This document shows, one piece after another, positions 60,953 through 64,000 of a DNA stretch of 64,000 nt. The notes beneath the pieces were generated by a model that had not been told where the DNA came from, searched no databases, and saw only the letters and a list, made by a program, of their open reading frames with translations. Position 1 is the stretch's first letter; every line of letters starts with the position of its first letter. The DNA comes from Advenella alkanexedens (GTDB lineage: Bacteria; Pseudomonadota; Gammaproteobacteria; Burkholderiales; Burkholderiaceae_B), in assembly GCF_019132845.1 (NCBI RefSeq), contig NZ_JAHSPR010000008.1:62001-126000 (forward strand), read 5' to 3'. Made by a program: the position numbers and the translations under genes.

Positions 60953-61684
60953 ATGTCTTTTTTACGTGCCCTGCTGTTTCTGGTTTTTCAAGCCGTTACT
61001 CTCATTCCCTTCGCACTCGGGTGTTTCCTGCTGCTGCCTTTTCCCTTCAAATGGCGATACCGTTTCACGGTAGGCTGGCCCCATCTGCTTATGTGGGGAG
61101 CCAAATATATTCTTGGCATCAAATGGAAAATCAAGGGAAGGGAAAATATTCCCACTACACCGGTGGTATTTCTAAGCAAACACCAGTCTGCCTATGAAAC
61201 CCTGCTTTTCCCCTGGTTCTCACCCAAGCCGGCCTGTTTCATTTATAAAAAAGAACTGAACTACATCCCGTTTTTCGGTTGGGGGCTGGCCAGCCTGCGC
61301 AATATTCCCATCAACCGCTCCGACCGCAAGGGTGCCATGCAACAGGTATTGGACATTGGCAGCAAGCGCATCCGCGAAGGCCACAGCCCGGTTCTGTTCC
61401 CCGAAGGAACCCGGATACCCGTCGGACAAAAAGGCCGCTACCAATCAGGTGGGGCTCGTCTTGCCGTCCATGCCGGTGCCTCGGTCGTTCCGGTTGCGCA
61501 CAATGCCGGAGAAGTCTGGCCGCGCAATTCCTTCCTCAAAAAACCCGGTCTGGTGACCTTCTCGTTTGGCCCTCCCATTTCATCCGAAGGCCTTACCCAC
61601 GACCAACTTAACCGCAAAGTTGAAGAATGGATTGAAGGGGAAATGCGTGTACTGAGTCCACATCGTTACACCGACAAGACCTGA
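60953..61684 (+). CDS. plsC: 1-acyl-sn-glycerol-3-phosphate acyltransferase
   Basis: A 243-residue membrane acyltransferase making phosphatidic acid. The start has hydrophobic FLRALLFLVFQAVTLIPFAL. The catalytic block reads FLSKHQSAYETLLFPWF, an H-x4-E version of the usual H-x4-D, which I have seen in other betaproteobacterial members. The substrate-binding block is LFPEGTRIPVGQKGRYQSGG, and PVAHNAGEVWPRNSFLKKPG follows. I use the ATG at 60953; an upstream in-frame ATG lies inside gmhB. Confidence 0.93.
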   Translation: MSFLRALLFLVFQAVTLIPFALGCFLLLPFPFKWRYRFTVGWPHLLMWGAKYILGIKWKIKGRENIPTTPVVFLSKHQSAYETLLFPWFSPKPACFIYKKELNYIPFFGWGLASLRNIPINRSDRKGAMQQVLDIGSKRIREGHSPVLFPEGTRIPVGQKGRYQSGGARLAVHAGASVVPVAHNAGEVWPRNSFLKKPGLVTFSFGPPISSEGLTHDQLNRKVEEWIEGEMRVLSPHRYTDKT

Positions 61685-61739
61685 CGCTCCACAAAGGCAA
61701 TAATATCCATGAATCAACTATCCTTTATCAACACTACCC

Positions 61740-62441
61740 ATGGATAGAATTCCTTACACTCTTCAGCGTTCCAATCGGCAAAGCATTGGTTTTACGGTTA
61801 ACGCTGAAGGACTGAAAATTACCGCGCCAAAATGGGTCTCGCAAACCGTCATCGACCAGGCCATCCAGGCAAAAAGAACCTGGATCCAAAGCAAGTTGCT
61901 GCAGTGGCAACAAGAATCCCCCACCCCCATCCGCTGGCAAAATGGCATGCAATTGCCGTATATGGGCCGGCAAATTATTGTTCAACTTGACCCGCAGCTG
62001 GCTTCATGCCGCTATGAGGGCAATTACAATCTGGCACAAGATAACGATCTTCTCTATCTCAACCTGCCATCCACCGCCAATGCCCTGGCCATTAAAACAG
62101 CTTGCACCCAATGGTTTCAGGGGCGTGCCCTGGCCTGGTTTGAAACCCGTCTGAGACATTTCCAGCAAAGCAGCGGCACAAAACCCCAGTGCCTGCGCCT
62201 GTCCAGTGCCACAACCCGTTGGGGCTCCTGCAACGCCAATGGGCAGATTCGCCTGAACTGGCGCCTGATCCATCTGTGCCCGGATCTGATTGACTATGTC
62301 ATTGCCCATGAGCTTGCTCACCTGAAAGAAATGAATCACAGTCCCCGCTTCTGGGCTGAAGTCAAACGCATTTTGCCCACTTATGAAGCCGCCAAAAACA
62401 GGCTGAAACAAAAAAACCTGCGTACGCTCCCCATCCTTTAA
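61740..62441 (+). CDS. YgjP-type (DUF45) metallopeptidase-like protein
   Basis: A 233-residue protein with a C-terminal zinc-peptidase motif: DYVIAHELAHLKEMNHSPRFW contains HExxH with a third His downstream. TTRWGSCNANGQIRLNWRLI is the other family hallmark. The function of YgjP/DUF45 proteins is poorly known, with relations to SprT-like and M48 peptidases. It belongs to the conserved stretch gmhB-plsC-ygjP-gloA. Confidence 0.9.
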   Translation: MDRIPYTLQRSNRQSIGFTVNAEGLKITAPKWVSQTVIDQAIQAKRTWIQSKLLQWQQESPTPIRWQNGMQLPYMGRQIIVQLDPQLASCRYEGNYNLAQDNDLLYLNLPSTANALAIKTACTQWFQGRALAWFETRLRHFQQSSGTKPQCLRLSSATTRWGSCNANGQIRLNWRLIHLCPDLIDYVIAHELAHLKEMNHSPRFWAEVKRILPTYEAAKNRLKQKNLRTLPIL

Positions 62442-62600
62442 GATAGGTATGAAAGCGCTCACCCGCCTTCAGTTTTCATCTATATAATGCTGTTGTATCT
62501 TTCTTACAGTACCCGTCATTTAAATATACTGCACCCATCATTGGGTAAAGACAGGTTTGCTAAAATAGTCCGTTTGTAACCATTTCCACCAGGAGTCATC

Positions 62601-63020
<420 letters not shown>

Positions 63021-63057
63021 ATCCTGTTAAACAACCATAAAGTTAAAAAGGTACATT

Positions 63058-64000
63058 ATGAAAACAACAAATATTGTTATTGGCGCGCTTGTTGCTGCCG
63101 GTGTCGTATGGGGAGGCTCTACCTGGTACGTTGGCCAACAGGCCAAAGGTGAGATCGATAAATCCATCAGTAATCTCAATGAATTTCTGGCACACACCTC
63201 TCCCTATCTCAGTCTGAGTGAGGTCAGCTATGAAAAAGGCTTTCTTTCCTCTACCGGGATTTATAAGCTCAACATAGATGTACCTGATCTGCCCCAAGAA
63301 CTTTCCAATATTACGTTCCTGAACCAGGTTTTTCACGGCCCCCTGCCATTAATTCAGGAAGGTCGTTTTACGCCCGCCTTGGCCATTAGCAAAACCACGC
63401 TCATTAACAATGACAATACAAAAATACTGTTTGATGCCGCCAATGGACAGGAGCCGTTTACATCCAGCAGCGTGCTTTCTTTTGCCAAGGAAATTGCCAA
63501 TACGATTGAAACCGCACCACTGAAATTCGATGATCAGGATGTTGAAATCATGGTCGAACCGATACAGGCGATTACGCACACGAATCTTGATTACGCTTTT
63601 TTCAATACAGAAGCCATGGGTGGCGCGATGAAAGCAACGGGAAAAAGCACCAGCAGTCTGTCTACGGACGGCTTTAAGCTTAGCAATAAAACAACCCGAA
63701 CCGCCCACAAAAATTATATTGGTGATACTTCCTTAACATTTGGAAAATTCAATATTACCAGTTCGGACCAATCCATTGCCATCGACTCGGTCGACGTCAA
63801 TGCCAGCACGACTGAATCTTCCGCAGGCCTGCTCAATGGTGACATCACCTATTCCGTGAATAATATCAACGTCAACAAAATTGATTTTGGCACCACAGCC
63901 CTGAAGATGACCGTGAACAACCTGGACATGAAGGCGCTTAATGAGTTTAGCCGCGCAACAGCCAGCCTGGATCTGAGTTCTGCTTCATTCGAGGAAGAAG
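63058..64000 (+). CDS. DUF945 (YdgA-like) protein, N-terminal part (runs off the window)
   Basis: About 314 residues are visible from the ATG at 63058, with AAGG seven bases upstream, and the frame is open to the edge. The N-terminus KTTNIVIGALVAAGVVWGGS is a membrane anchor or signal, followed by WYVGQQAKGEIDKSISNLNE. The segment VSYEKGFLSSTGIYKLNI is the recognisable DUF945 pattern (YDRGxxxSxA-like). Family proteins are envelope-located, and their function is not established. Rich in Ser, Thr and Asn, as is usual for such secreted domains. Confidence 0.85.
   Translation, partial: MKTTNIVIGALVAAGVVWGGSTWYVGQQAKGEIDKSISNLNEFLAHTSPYLSLSEVSYEKGFLSSTGIYKLNIDVPDLPQELSNITFLNQVFHGPLPLIQEGRFTPALAISKTTLINNDNTKILFDAANGQEPFTSSSVLSFAKEIANTIETAPLKFDDQDVEIMVEPIQAITHTNLDYAFFNTEAMGGAMKATGKSTSSLSTDGFKLSNKTTRTAHKNYIGDTSLTFGKFNITSSDQSIAIDSVDVNASTTESSAGLLNGDITYSVNNINVNKIDFGTTALKMTVNNLDMKALNEFSRATASLDLSSASFEEE

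Overview
The window reads as a chromosomal segment of a betaproteobacterium of the order Burkholderiales, most likely Alcaligenaceae (Advenella-like is my best guess). The reasons are the many stand-alone Bug-type tripartite-tricarboxylate-transporter receptors, an H-NS protein with the betaproteobacterial TWSGRGKRP core, and the housekeeping order tsaE-amiC-mutL-miaA / purM // perM-hda-HAD-pcnB-folK / fum / glyQ-glyS-gmhB-plsC-ygjP-gloA. Base composition is near half GC by eye and lower in the accessory part. No rRNA, tRNA or CRISPR array was seen.

Layout. (A) 1-10389, all minus strand: a carboxylic-acid catabolic locus in two operons. One is amidase, TRAP transporter (dctP-dctQ-dctM) and a GntR/UTRA regulator. 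The other is MaoC hydratase, Bug receptor, MmgE/PrpD, acyl-CoA dehydrogenase and a family III CoA-transferase that leaves the window. The gene set resembles pseudomonad itaconate loci. Both operon starts carry the same palindrome, TTTGTnCGnACAAA, over the predicted transcription start, so the GntR protein probably controls both. (B) 10390-11530: a scarred segment with a REP doublet, an N-terminally truncated maleylacetate reductase and fused insertion-sequence ends. (C) 11531-14946: a BASS-type transporter, nagB, an H-NS protein and a small unknown protein. (D) 14947-19177: a LysR regulator divergent from a CoA-transferase / MDR reductase / Bug operon. (E) 19154-21826: a YdcF protein, a membrane-anchored Mrr-like protein and galE. 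(F) 21945-36917: two paralogous IclR regulators bracket an operon of CoA-transferase, thiol dioxygenase, two crotonases, NDP-forming acyl-CoA ligase and Bug receptor. Next to it lies an aminotransferase plus a peptide/opine-type ABC transporter. (G) 37053-38852: two divergent genes, both lacking their 5' ends and joined head to head. (H) 38969-43025: IclR regulator, macro-domain protein, a TnpB-element relic, a small unknown protein, a frameshifted ybaK and xerD. (I) 43165-64000: mostly housekeeping genes.

How it works together. The left 37 kb is a catabolic island built from repeated modules: a family III CoA-transferase, a stand-alone Bug receptor, a few CoA-ester enzymes and a dedicated regulator, which is GntR, LysR or IclR in turn. 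The most unusual module is F. Its dioxygenase has a Gln where cysteine dioxygenases have the substrate-binding Arg, which is the 3-mercaptopropionate dioxygenase pattern. This suggests oxidation of a thiol acid to a sulfinic acid followed by CoA activation. The right 21 kb is the conserved core of DNA repair, tRNA modification, purine, folate and cell-wall functions and translation.
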